NCBI GenBank assembly: GCA_037178855.1
Contig: JASJZC010000005.1
Coordinates: 8,246,001 to 8,310,000, forward strand
Length of the DNA stretch: 64,000 bases
From: Oscheius sp. JU75
Lineage: Eukaryota; Nematoda; Chromadorea; Rhabditida; Rhabditidae
Reading direction: 5' to 3'
Shown here: positions 14,283 to 25,007 of the stretch, piece by piece
How positions within the stretch are numbered: the first letter of the stretch is position 1
Layout: the number at the start of each line of letters is the position of its first letter
Program-made: the position numbers and the translations under genes
Notes under the pieces: model-generated
The model's database searches: none
Seen by the model: only the letters and a program-made list of their open reading frames with translations
Told to the model about the DNA's origin: nothing

Positions 14283-14510
14283 GACAGTTTACCTAACTCT
14301 CAAACTCACGGCAGCAGCCAGCAGGGGCCGGCCGTTCCGGTCCTCCTCTCGTATGTTTGACGTGAGGGCACAGAATACGTAACCCTGGGGTTAATCGGCG
14401 TTGTTTGCTGTCTCCCGGGGGCACACAAGCATGCCGCCGTAGGTGAAAAACCTCTGTGCCAAGCAAAAAGGGACAGAGTGGCATTCTCTCCCTTGTTCAG
14501 GGTCATGCCC
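14283..14510. other. GC-rich island within the gene-poor block
   Basis: About 230 bp that is clearly more GC-rich than its surroundings, with runs such as GGGGCCGGCCGTTCCGG and CTCCCGGGGGC. Both minus-strand overlapping frames are open for about 65 codons but match nothing I recognise and have no convincing splice signals. It could be a conserved regulatory element or a foreign insertion. Confidence 0.35.
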
Positions 14511-15584
14511 TATGTCCTTTGTCTGGGCCCTCCTTGAAATTGATAGGCAAATGGGTACAATTAGAAACCACCGGTAAATCTAAAAGTCTTGGAAGTGTTC
14601 TACACTGTTCTGAATGTAAGGAGTACAAGTTTTAATTCTGCCCAAACGACCCATAGTTCTAAGTTCCAAGTGAAGAATAAAAAATAGGTAGATCGACAAC
14701 AGTGAACTCGGCCAAGACCGCACAGACCTACGACATCGTACCATTATTTCGTACTTTGGGTATTATTTACAAGTTCCACTTGGTAAACAGACTCGTCGAT
14801 GAATTCCCGAAAACTGAGTATCCGAAAAGTTTCTAAGTGTTTTTTTCTAAGTGTTACAAACAAAGAGTCTTCTGTTTCTATGGTGATCCTAGAAAAATTA
14901 ACTTCCATTTTTCTGAAGTTACACTTTTCCAAAAATTGTTTCCTGTTTGTTTGCATTTTCGCCTATCTGCCACCCTGTGTGATATTTCGCTGATTAAATA
15001 AACTGACAATCAAGATCACGAACACACATTCAAAATAGCGTGTGGAAAAACTCGCCTGAGAGAGGATGCCGTGCCGCGACCCCCGTTTTACTACGTTTTT
15101 CCTTCAACAAACATTTCTCTCTCTCCCCGGCGCTCTCTTATGCACACAGACTTCATGTTCGATGCTACAACTTCAAACAGACATAAGGTTCACGTATTTC
15201 TGGAGCTCGTGGGGAGGCAAAATGATTAAAAGGGAGAGTCATGATGAGCCGACGACTCGTTGCCAACTACAGCTGGATTTACATTTATTGCGTGGCTTCG
15301 GGAGCGGACCAGATTATGAACCTTCCGTTGTAATAACCAGTATATTAGAGGCGGATTTTGGACAGGGGATGTTGTCATGGGATTGAAAGAACAGCTCAAT
15401 AATACATACTCAGACTTTGAGTATTCCAAACCCAGGCAGTTCTACAGTATCAGGATGCTTCATCCTATAACAAGAAATGGACATGTCCGGATTTCTGTCT
15501 ACAATGTGACCCAATATATATACCCCAACAACTGCTACAACTTTGGATCGGCAACTTTATTAGTTGTTTTACATTATCGTTATA

Positions 15585-16053
15585 TTATCGTTCCAGCGGC
15601 CACGATGCTATCTGTCCAGTGTAGATTCCATTGTTTTCAAAGTAGAAAGTCTTCTTGTCTCGTGGACACCTTTCAGGATCACCAATGTAGGCATCAAAAT
15701 GAGCGAACTGTCCCATACTGGTGCTTACATTACACCAGATCTGATCAGAGCAATCGGCGTTCGGATCTTGAATGGGGGCAATTATAACATATGAGAAAAG
15801 AGAGCTAACCGAAGGTCCATCCGATTGACTCCTGATAGTTGGTTTTCTCATTCACAAGTAGACCTTCAACAGATGAACATCTCACTTTGAGTAATCGATC
15901 CTGTTCCATGTTATTCACGAACTGTTAGCAAAGTTGAAGAGGTGAACAAAAATAACAAACCTCGATAGTGACAGGCTTTTTGATCAGACTTGAGTCGAGG
16001 TTTTGGTGGCTCAAGTAGACAAGGCCGGTTAGAACAACGACTTGGGAGAGCAT
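15585..16053 (-). CDS. Small secreted protein resembling the self-incompatibility S1 (SPH) family (3 exons, 128 aa)
   Basis: Exons are 15961-16053, 15810-15921 and 15585-15766 (387 nt, in frame; intron phases 0 and 1). A hydrophobic N-terminus beginning MLSQVVVLTGLVYL looks like a signal peptide. The mature part follows the layout of plant S1/SPH secreted proteins: VTIEFVNN at the start, LLKVRCSS, a W-F pair in GWTFDPN, then QIWCN, FDAYI, a late cysteine and FENNGIY near the end, with four cysteines in the mature chain. SPH proteins are small secreted ligands best known in plants; what an animal version does is not known to me. A paralogue with the same intron phases lies at 21.1 kb, beyond the lectin genes. 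Family assignment is by pattern, not by search. Confidence 0.7.
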
Positions 16054-16619
16054 AGCAATTGATGAAAAACTGAGTAAGGTGCCACTCTTTTATAGTTCTA
16101 GCAGTCAGCAATTTCACTATCTTCTTAAAAATGCAGTCAATTTCTGAGGAACACACACGACTTTCCTTGCTCAGTTTATAGGAACTGGTGTCAGTTGTCT
16201 CTATGGCGAGAAACCGGTGACGCACCGCATATCTAGAAATGTTTTTCAAATACAACCCTTATTTGCACATTGCAGGGGAGAGTATTAGAATGCTGAAAGC
16301 TTGGATGTTGCCTAACAATTACCAAAACGCTAAAGTGGTTTCTTTGGTGGCTTCTTACTTCCCAAAACTCCAAGTTGAAAGCAAGAAAGATAAGTTCTTT
16401 TTGAACCTCCCATTTCGAGAGAATATAAGTGATAATATGAGATAGATGTGGTAGAGACGTGGAAGGAACTAGCCATATTGTCAACCCCAAAGCTACCGAT
16501 GCAACACGGAATTGAATCATGAGGCGAGGAAATCTCCAAACAATCGAAAAAAAGTCCAGCAGAGCTGACCTAAATAGTTCTTTTCACATCATCTACCCGC
16601 TGTACAAAATTATTACAAT

Positions 16620-17279
16620 TTATTTCTTTCCCCAGAATACATAAGGTCCTTTTCTGCATACATAGCGATAGAACGAGAACGGAGTTCCACACCAGAGGTC
16701 GGCCACACACGGAGGTGTTGTTTGACGAGGGACAATCTGAAATCTGTTTTTCTAATTCTTCCTTAGTCTTCTTACAATAGCGCAATTCTCATTTCCCTGT
16801 CCATTATCATTTCCAACCGCTGGACACCACGGGTAGTTGATAGACTGCTGCTGGCTGGTGATCCATGTGGCCATGTTGGCCGGATTTCTGTGAGCTCCCA
16901 AAAGAAGACATTCCTGCCAGGCGGCCATGGAAAGACCCATGGTGTCACCGTTCTGAGTCCTTGTGATGACATCGTTGTGGCTCACAGCTGAACCAGTATC
17001 CCTCGAAAAGTGAGGATAATTGCGTACCGTCTAGGAACATAATTTCCTCCGCGGAATCACCAGGAGCCAAGGTAGCGTTCTCGAGGGCACAGCGGAAGGA
17101 CAGATCGTCGTAGGAGCCTCGAACAGTCGGGGTCTGATAGTACTTGTAGCACCAGCCATTGTAGTAGAGGTAATCCGCGTCACAGTAAACCTGCTGGGCT
17201 AAAATTATAGCTTGTTGTTGAAACTTGTCAACTCACCAGTAGTATTTATAACCAGGACGGAAAGAATAAGAAAGAGCAT
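16620..17279 (-). CDS. Secreted single-domain C-type lectin (4 exons, 180 aa)
   Basis: Exons are 17237-17279, 17028-17198, 16776-16987 and 16620-16736; the sum is 543 nt in frame. The first exon encodes a signal peptide (MLFLILSVLVINTT). The mature protein opens with VYCDADYLYYNGWCYKYY, the typical start of a nematode C-type lectin-like domain (C, YYNGxCYK). It continues through a WxxC stretch (AAWQECLLLGAH), ATWITSQQQ, WCPAV and NENCAIV, and ends with FYRYVCRKG, where the last domain cysteine is expected. Such proteins bind glycans or other ligands outside the cell and are often pathogen-induced in worms. I see no clear EPN/QPD sugar-binding triplet, so carbohydrate binding is unproven. It lies between the S1-like gene and the five-domain lectin, all on the minus strand. 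The last acceptor was chosen because only that frame gives the expected C-terminal cysteine. Confidence 0.85.
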
Positions 17280-17638
17280 AGCGAACGGGATTTCCTGCTT
17301 TGAAGCTTCGCTGCTTATAAGCAGACAGTTGTTAGTATAGTTCTGTTATGTTCAACTTGAACCCGCCTGAGCATACAGTGTTTGGGATAAAAAAAACAAT
17401 AACATTGTTGCTTGTTGGGAACATGGAAAAATTCACTGGTGATCCTTTCCAAATGACTGTTTTTGTTGAACCTTAAAATCGCAATACTTCGTCTGGTGAT
17501 TTTGACGTATGCTTGAGATGCAAGACAGTAAAACATTGATATTCTACTTTACTGCGGGAACTTTCATAGTCTTCTACAATGTGACGCAATATTATTAACA
17601 TATCCAGTCATAACTTTATTCCAATTTTCTCGAAGCAT

Positions 17639-20580
17639 CTACGCTTTAGGCAGTTTGCAGACGTATTCGTTGAGGCCATTTGCAGCGTCACATCTAAGTC
17701 AAAACTTTATACAATTCCTTACTTGGGCCTCACTTCCAACCTCCATGTACTGTCAAGTCGAATGCCATGTAGTTGTTTCCTGTCGTAGAACACTTGGTCG
17801 CATTGCCCATATAGTCTACAGGTGTGCCATCAGTCCATTGCCATAAGGCAGTGTTGCCGGTTCGATAGAGTCCGATCCAAACATATGTGTCCAGCTCGAA
17901 GTCGGTTCGGAAGGCAATGTCTTAGGCAAGTTGTAAAAAACGAAAAACACTCTTACCGAGTAGTCTTTGGTTTTCTGCAGCACTGTGAATCGAAATTAGA
18001 TGACCTCCTTTATTAACACAGTCCTGCTCGTCCTTATTGTACGTTTTAAGCTTATTGTTGTATTCATTGAATTGGATGCACCCATCGAAGAGATCGTCAT
18101 AGACTCCTCCATGGGGGCATTTTGGATCAGGTGTGGTTGGAGCATTGGAGGGAATGATTGGCGGGGTCTTTACGGTAGGTAGAAGACATGCAAACGGCGC
18201 ATTGTTGAAATCGGCCAAGCAGCTCCAGGATCCATTTGGTAGATGCATAACTACCCAATCTTCGTAGTAGTCGGACAGTCCACATTTACTAACTGTAATT
18301 TGGTATGAATTGAACCGCTGCAATAAATTTTTACATAAATTGAAATTATTATAGTTGAAAGGAGTTCCATCACTCCAAGTGAAGGGTGCTGACTGGTATT
18401 GTCGGCTAGCCCCAAGCCATGTCATCCCGTAGGGTCCCAAGGCAAAATTATTCATAATGGCCCATTCTGTAAACATGTCCAATAAACAAAATGCTAACTA
18501 ACCAATAAAATGTTCGTTCTCAGCTTTACTGTGAATGGAGAGCAAATGCCCGCCTCTCAGATTGCATTGGCTTTCAGCATAATTAACCCTATATTCCGAT
18601 CCATGAGCAGAGTCTGATGATACATAAATGCACCTGAAATCCTGTATTAATGACAAAGAATATTACGTACTTGTTGAAAACTTCGTCATAGACACCACCG
18701 TTAGGACACATGGGATTCGGTGTAGTCGGAACTTTTTGCGTAGAATGAGGAATGTACTTTTGTTTGGGAAGGGAGCAGATAAAGTTATAGCCCTCACCAT
18801 AGCTTCCATAGTCATCGTCTGTTCTGTAATGGTTTGATATTCTCATGGAGGTAACTTCGCTCTAAACATGGAAATATTAAAGTCAAACTTACACCCATCC
18901 TCCACTGGGAACTTCGAACGCAAGCCAGTTCTCGTACCAGGGATTGTGCTCATAACTGTAATGGTCAGTTATGTTATCGTAGTCAAAAGGAGTGCCATCC
19001 ATCCAGGTCCAATTGCCTCCGGACCAGGGTCTTGAGCCACCAAGCCAGAAAGCGGCACCCAGAACAAAGTCGTGCGTGATGGCTAAGTCTAAAGCGCTTT
19101 TGCTGAAAACGGAAACATGTGGTAATCTCACGCAACAAGTGTTGATTCTGAGCAGCAGAATGGACTGACATGAGCAATCCACCACGAAGAGAGCAGTAAT
19201 CTACAGCCTTTGCATTTTGCAGCTCATATGGGCCAGCTAGTAGACAACTGAAATGGTTTCATCTTAGGTAGTGAATAATAACGCCGAATATTACATTTTG
19301 ACAGAGGTAAAGGGAGCGAAGCAGATATAATTTTAAAAAAACCATCTGCAAAAAGAGGGGTAGTCCACATTGGGCCAAAAGCAAATGTGCCGGCTTACCT
19401 CTGGAAGACGTCGTCCCAGAAACCACCGTTCTCGCACTCATTCGGATTTTTCGATGTTGGCACTCCAGTAGTAGGAACAAAATATGTCGACGGAAACTCA
19501 CAAAGGGACTGTTTGTCATGGTCGCAAAAATAGCACCTACAGATTTGACTCTACTTCTTTGAAAGTATCTTACTGTGACGTGTTGGTAGAGCGAGAATCA
19601 TCAATACAGTCGTAGTAATATGAGCAGTTTACACCTTCCCCTTTTAGAGGATCGTAGTCGTATGGAGTTCCATCAGTCCACGCGTAGGGGGCCCCGTAGT
19701 ATGGTCTCTCTCCTCCAATCCAATAGTCCCCGTACATTTTTTGCTCTCCGAGGATGGCTATAATGAGCATATGTTATGTAAAAAACACACAATTACCTCG
19801 AAGTCTATCTAATTGGGCGCTATTGTGTACAGACACGAGATGTCCACCACCACTCTGGCATTCCTTTTCAGCGTCAGGAAAGCTGAGTTCTTTGTGGTTT
19901 GCCCAAATACAACTAAAAGGGTATGGTGGTTATAGGAAGCGAGAAATAGCGTCTTACGTTTGGAATAGTGGCTCCCAGAATCCACCATTATCACAGTCTG
20001 GTGGAACACCAACTGTCGTCGGTTGTGCAGCTCCAGTTGAGAACTCGCACACATACTGAAGCTTCTGTGTGAAATCGGCGCACCTTGAAAACAAGGGAAA
20101 TCTCAAAGATTCGATGGTGGTAGCTTACGTCCAGATATAGTTGTTGAACGTGACTGCAAGTCCAGTCTTACACGAAGAAATGTCCCAGGCTGCCTGATAG
20201 TTAACTGGCGTTCCGTCAGTCCAAGTTTGGAAAACTTGACCTGTATTGTTCTTGTACAATCCAATCCAAGCTGAATTAGCTAGGAGTCCTATAACTTTTT
20301 AACAATTTGAAAGTTAGAAGGTTACCAGCAACGACGGAGTTTTGGAAGGCACTGTGAATTGAAACCAGGTTTCCTCCTTGACCAGTACAATAGTTCAAAG
20401 CATCAAAAAAAGTCTTGGTATCAGTTGAAGCGTAGATACACCTTAAATTTTTTATGCAATGAGAACCAATAGCACCCACTTATCGAAAACGTTCTGATAA
20501 GTTCCACCACGAGGGCAATTGTTTTGGGATGTAACGAATTGTAGCAGACATATAAATAGTAAAAGGAAAGGTGTCCTCAT
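17639..20580 (-). CDS. Secreted protein with five tandem C-type lectin-like domains (14 exons, 774 aa)
   Basis: Exons, minus strand: 20480-20580, 20326-20441, 20129-20288, 19958-20083, 19797-19912, 19574-19757, 19399-19536, 19132-19247, 18893-19088, 18671-18859, 18503-18633, 17957-18466, 17734-17920, 17639-17693. The total is 2325 nt, exactly 775 codons. Residues 1-19 form a signal peptide. Five repeats follow, starting near residues 22, 152, 302, 468 and 634. Each opens with a C-x-x-GG-x-[YW] motif such as CPNGGVYDEVF. Then come L[VI]S[IV]H, a W[IL]G motif, DGTPxxY and a terminal cysteine. Pro/Thr-rich linkers (for example VPTTPNPM) separate the domains. Each DGTP region occupies the place of the sugar-binding loop, but no EPN or QPD triplet is seen. 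Splice phases repeat between domains, indicating growth by exon-block duplication. Two acceptors (19088, 18859) are less canonical and were set by frame. Confidence 0.9.
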
Positions 20581-21143
20581 GACTTCTGACTAAGGATGAA
20601 CACTGATCAGCCTTATCGGGCAGCTTTATCAGTTCTCCTGCAGCTGGTGTCATCTTTTTGGAGCTGGGTGTAGTTTGTCACGAAAAGATACATTGTGGCT
20701 TTAATTTGTGGTTAGAGAACAGATGAGACCATCGCTTCGATTATGCTAAACTCAAAGTATCTAATTCCCATCGAGGTAACTCAAATCGGATCAACACTTT
20801 GGGCGAAGCGAGACCTGTTTTACATACCTACATAGTGTTTGGCCAAATTAAGATAGATTTCGTCTTGCCTCGTTCTTGTCCTAAATTTGACGTTTACTCC
20901 TTTTTCTGTCTTTCTCAAGTTCTGTAAACGCTCTAGCCTCCTTGCTTTCCAAGAATTTTAAGCCCTCCTAGTAGACATCGCAGCTGTTGGGAAATCCTGG
21001 AACAGCCGCCTAACTTATGAACAGAACTTGAAGGCAGCTGGCTCAATTAATGAGAAACCATTCCCAAAGAAAATGATGCAGGAGAACAGTTGCCACAGGA
21101 AATCCTTGGTAATCCCGTCATTCTCAGTTCGACAGCACAAGCC
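20581..21143. other. Divergent intergenic region of lectin and S1-like genes
   Basis: About 560 bp between two genes transcribed away from each other, so it should hold both promoters. No TATA box or known site stands out. Confidence 0.5.
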
Positions 21144-21591
21144 ATGCTTTCCAAACTTTTGCTTCTGCTTACTGTTTTGATAACCGTTGATGTTGTGACT
21201 GTTACGGTGAGTAAAGCGCTTTTGATCCCTTCATGCGTGTTTCAGTTTGTAAATGAAGTGTCCGGAAAAGTGACAGTGTTCTGCAGAAATGCCCTCGGTG
21301 GAGCTAAGAAATTAACATTTACAAAAAAGTGATCTGGAACTATTAGCTACAGTAAGTACTAATCGAGGCATTACACATCATTTAGATAATCCGGATTCCA
21401 CCTATTGTGACCATTGGCTGACATGCGATTTTTCCGCCAGCTACGAACGATATAAAGACGACGTGAAAGTTTTGGAGCCATGTGAAAAGACTGACATAAA
21501 AATTCGGATTACTAGGCTTGGACTGGTCAGAACCGGAGATCCGGACAAGGATGAACATCAGAAACTTACTTGGGATAGATTCCTCTCATGA
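21144..21591 (+). pseudogene. S1/SPH-like secreted protein gene with one in-frame TGA
   Basis: Three exons: 21144-21206, 21246-21351 and 21386-21591, 375 nt in all, with the same phase 0 and phase 1 introns as the paralogue at 15.6 kb. A signal peptide (MLSKLLLLLTVLITV) leads into VTVTFVNEVSGKVTVFC. The frame then meets TGA at 21330-21332, just after KKLTFTKK. Beyond it the frame stays open: SGTISY, then in exon 3 NPDSTYCDHWLTC, to a normal TGA at 21589. An AATAAA lies two bases after that. Everything except the single stop is intact, and donors and acceptors are canonical. It may be a young pseudogene, a sequencing error, or a readthrough site. An alternative donor at 21295 would skip the stop but would delete the region aligned to the paralogue, so I think it less likely. 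Confidence 0.7.
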
Positions 21592-23179
21592 CAATAAACG
21601 CCATTCTGTAAACGTTATGGTCTTTTGAAAGATCCTAGCTCATAAAAGCAATTTGAATAGTGAAACAATGAAGCGTATGTTCTGTAATAGAAAAATACTG
21701 TACTGGTAACAAGGAATTGCGAGGAGTTAGAATAGGTGTCAACAGGGTTCAATTATTGTTATCTACAGTCTGCGTCTGAAAGCATAACTTGTTTTCTCAA
21801 ACAAGGGGTTCAAAACGATTGCCTATGTTTATTTATGAGACTATTGTTAGCAAAAGTTGTTGCGTACAAAATATCTAAAAGCTACAAAATGTGGACGAAT
21901 CCTATCAAAGTAGTACGCTATATAACGCTCTAAACGTAAGAGTCTCCATGAAACAGCCAAATGCCTGTCTGAGGAAAGATTCATCTTGGTCACAACACAC
22001 ACATCGGTAGATGCATACTCTCCGGAATATTCGCTGTGACTACATGCTATTACTGACGTCCTCCCATATGAATAGGAGTTCATTTTGTGTTCCCTACCAC
22101 CCCTTCCGCCCTTTTGTTTCAGTACCCTGGTCTCTGCCAGACATTCTCCCCTCTATCAGCTAGAAATCAAAAGGGGTCAAAGAGCCAGCCGCGGTGGGAC
22201 TTTTTTCCAGATAAGAGTCCCGAGTACGGGGCATTCCGTATTTTTGGGCACAAAGGATCACAGCGTGACGTGTTTACGAGCAGGAAATGAGTAGAGTCAC
22301 ACTCCTGCACTTTAGCAGGACAACAAGGGTCATGCGTAAACATTGACGTTGAGTTAAAAAATCTTTCTTGTCTGGAAAATCTTCCTAGTTTCCAAAACTT
22401 TACGTGTCTGACTCACACTATTCACAGCAAAAATTTCGGGAACATCTCAGCATTCTGTTTCTTTGGATGATGTCAATACGCATGACCATCTCGCTCAGTC
22501 TGCCTATGTTGACAGTCTGCCGAGGGGGAGAACTGGCTGTTTTGAACAGTAGAGGACGCGCCGTCCTGGTGTCCTTTATCGCTCTCCCAGGACGTTCCGT
22601 TCTCGTCTCACACATATAAGGACTCTTGTACCTTCCAACTCGCTTATCTATTGCCAGTAGTGAACCTTCTACCAAATGGTTTTTTTTTAGTTTTTCTGGC
22701 TCCTTCCCGTAGTATCCGTCAGATTTTCAGGTACTTTTTAAACCTGTACTGTTTTGTTATTCTTTTTGAGGAAAATCTGTAAGAGGTCTTTGCCTAAAAA
22801 CATAGTTAAAGGGTCAAAGATTTCCATCGAACATTTTTTTTAGGACAGATTTCCTTCTGATGTTCTCCTTCTAGAAATTTGTCACTTCTGGGTTTGTACG
22901 ATGAGCTGAAGGCTCCGGTTACGTTGACTATCGGAAAATCGAGTACATCCAAAGAAGCTTATAAAAATCAGGTACTTGAGTGGTACTCATGTCCCACTGG
23001 CTAATACGCTCCTTATAACCTCTTACTGTTTGGTCATAAGTGTAGCAAATCGACTTTTACTCGGTTACCAAAAAGTCCTTGAGTTTGTTAGCCAGTGCCA
23101 ACCACTTGTAGATATTATCTCAAACAAACATGCTTACATTCTCCAGGTCGCCCTTGTTCACTCTTTCTCTTTTTCAGAG
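21592..23179. other. Intergenic, no gene supported
   Basis: Only short frames in all six readings. A TTTTCAG directly before the ATG at 23180 marks a probable spliced-leader site of the downstream gene. Nothing else is recognisable. Confidence 0.5.
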
Positions 23180-24687
23180 ATGTACTTTCTATCGACGAGG
23201 AACTTGGACACACTATGGCCAGTCTACAGTCCTGTCTTTCTCGTCCCTCTCTTTATCTTACCCCTACTCATCCCTCCATTCATCTTCGACGACACTGTCA
23301 GCGGCTACTGCGATCCGAGATTCGAGCCGGTGTATCAGGCATTCAGGTCGGTTTCACAACAGTCTTGGACCACCGGCAGTAGGTGATAAAGAACATTCTG
23401 ACCGCGTATCAGTTCCTCGAATCAATGTGGTTTTCTAGGCAAAACTTTGGAGAAGGACTGGAGCGGGAAGGAGCCGCCGTGGCCATTTACCACAAAGGAA
23501 AACGAGTGGTCAACATGTGGGGAGGCTATGCCGATCGCGAGGCTAATAGAAAGTGGCGTCACGACACGAAGACTGTCCTCTTCTCGGCCACAAAGGCCAT
23601 GGCTGCTCTCAGTGTTGCCGTGCTGGTGGATCGAGGCTATCTGTCCTATGATGATCGCGTAGTTGACTATTGGCCCGAGTACGGACATCATGGAAAGGAA
23701 AACACGACCATTGAACACATCCTAAGTCACATGGTGGGTTCTTAAATAGATTGCGGACAGAGATTAGGGAGACAGAGTGTCAGACTTAGTTTCCCAGAGC
23801 AATTTCAGGCAGGAATTCCCTTCTTGGATGAACATATCGACCTTGAACACCTGTCAGATTTTGCTCTTTTGGAGAAGAACATGGAGAATAGTAAGCCCTT
23901 ATGGGAACCAGGTATTTTTAGTCAGCAGAACGGCAGTGACGACCAAAGTTCAGGTTCCGCTTCCGGTTACCACGCACTAACCTTTGGCTTCCTCGTCGAC
24001 GCCCTTGTTCGAAGAGTTGACGAGAAGGGACGAGACTTGCAGACGTTCTTCCGAGAAGAAATAGCCGAGCCGCACGATATCCAGGCGTCGATTGGTCTTC
24101 CAAAAGAAGAGGCTCCATTCCTTGCCCGCATCACCATGCCCACAGTTCTCGAGTTCATCCGCGACATAGTGAAGAACCCGAAACTGATCCCTATGCTCAT
24201 TCTGATGTATGTTCGTCCAGACGAGATCGTCCACCGGATTCGTGAGAATCCAAGCTGGCTTCTGATCTCTTTCGACACGATGGTAGTCAACGACCCGGAG
24301 GTTACTCAGCTCCCGATGGGTGCCGTAACGGGAGTCAGTGACGCCGACTCACTCGCCAGGATGTTCACACTAACGATGAACGGACAGCTGATTGGAAATC
24401 ATACACTAGAACTGCTGAAGACTCCCACCCTCAACAGCTGGCATCTGGAAAAAGTTGTGATCTGGCCTGTGGCCAAAGGACGTGGCTTCTTCTACGAGCG
24501 CCATCCAGCCATTCCTGGAGCCTTCCTCTTCGGTCACCCCGGCTATGGTGGTCAGTTCATCGCAGTGGACCCTGCAAACGAACTGGTCATTGCCTACGTG
24601 GCTAATGGACTGAAGACCGGGACTGGAGAACTGTGCGGGACGTACATGAGACTCTTCAATGCTATGTACGAAAGCTTACGTGGCTAG
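23180..24687 (+). CDS. LACT-type beta-lactamase-like serine hydrolase (4 exons, 432 aa)
   Basis: Exons are 23180-23346, 23439-23733, 23809-23911 and 23954-24687 (1299 nt). A hydrophobic stretch VFLVPLFILPLLIPPFIF near residues 20-37 looks like a membrane anchor. The body has the class C beta-lactamase/PBP layout of animal LACTB-like (worm lact) proteins: GLEREGAAVAIYHKGKRVV, the nucleophile motif SATK (S-x-x-K), HMAGIPFLDE across a splice, WEPG-SASGYHALTFGF holding the catalytic tyrosine (Y-H-A), and HPGYGGQ in place of the KTG box. The likely activity is hydrolysis of a peptide or ester bond; the substrate is unknown. The start ATG sits three bases behind TTTTCAG, suggesting trans-splicing. 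The third intron (23912-23953) is 42 nt with no in-frame stop, so its retention would add 14 residues between WEPG and SASGYH. An AATAAA lies about 80 bp past the stop. Confidence 0.9.
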
Positions 24688-25007
24688 TGGTTGCTATGCA
24701 AGAGAATGTCTTTCAACGGGAAACGTTGATCTCCAGCTACGGGTACAAAAAGATCTTTCAATCAAAAAAATAAACATTAATTCTCAATTCATGTCTATTT
24801 TGGTCTCTTTAGGACACTGGTACGATAAAGAGTCCGGGTAGACAGCCAATGAGAAAACGATGGACAGATTGAAAATACAGTTTCTGTGTAGCAATCACTT
24901 ACAATAGTGGACACACATTTTCTGACATGGCTACTTTCGATTAGTTTGCGCACTCTTTACATTCGTTAGTAATTTATTTATTGCTACTGTCATTTGAAAT
25001 ATACACT

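Larger units (their letters stand above)
4476..15584. other. About 11 kb without a supportable gene
   Basis: No open frame here has a recognisable domain, and I could not build a multi-exon model with consistent phases. Much of 4.5-13.7 kb is purine-rich on the plus strand, with many GAGA and AAGAAG runs. Pure GA runs lie near 7575-7593 and 12614-12633. A 9-bp inverted repeat (TTCCGTCCG / CGGACGGAA) lies at 8526-8534 and 8579-8587. The block may be the upstream regulatory region of the zinc-knuckle gene, or a first intron if that gene has a distant 5' exon. That is inference. Confidence 0.5.

Noticed and set aside
19096-19131. Very short (about 29-34 nt) intron in the third lectin domain
   Set aside because: The nearby acceptor at 19089 gives a normal 43-nt intron from the strong GTGAGA donor and restores the frame.
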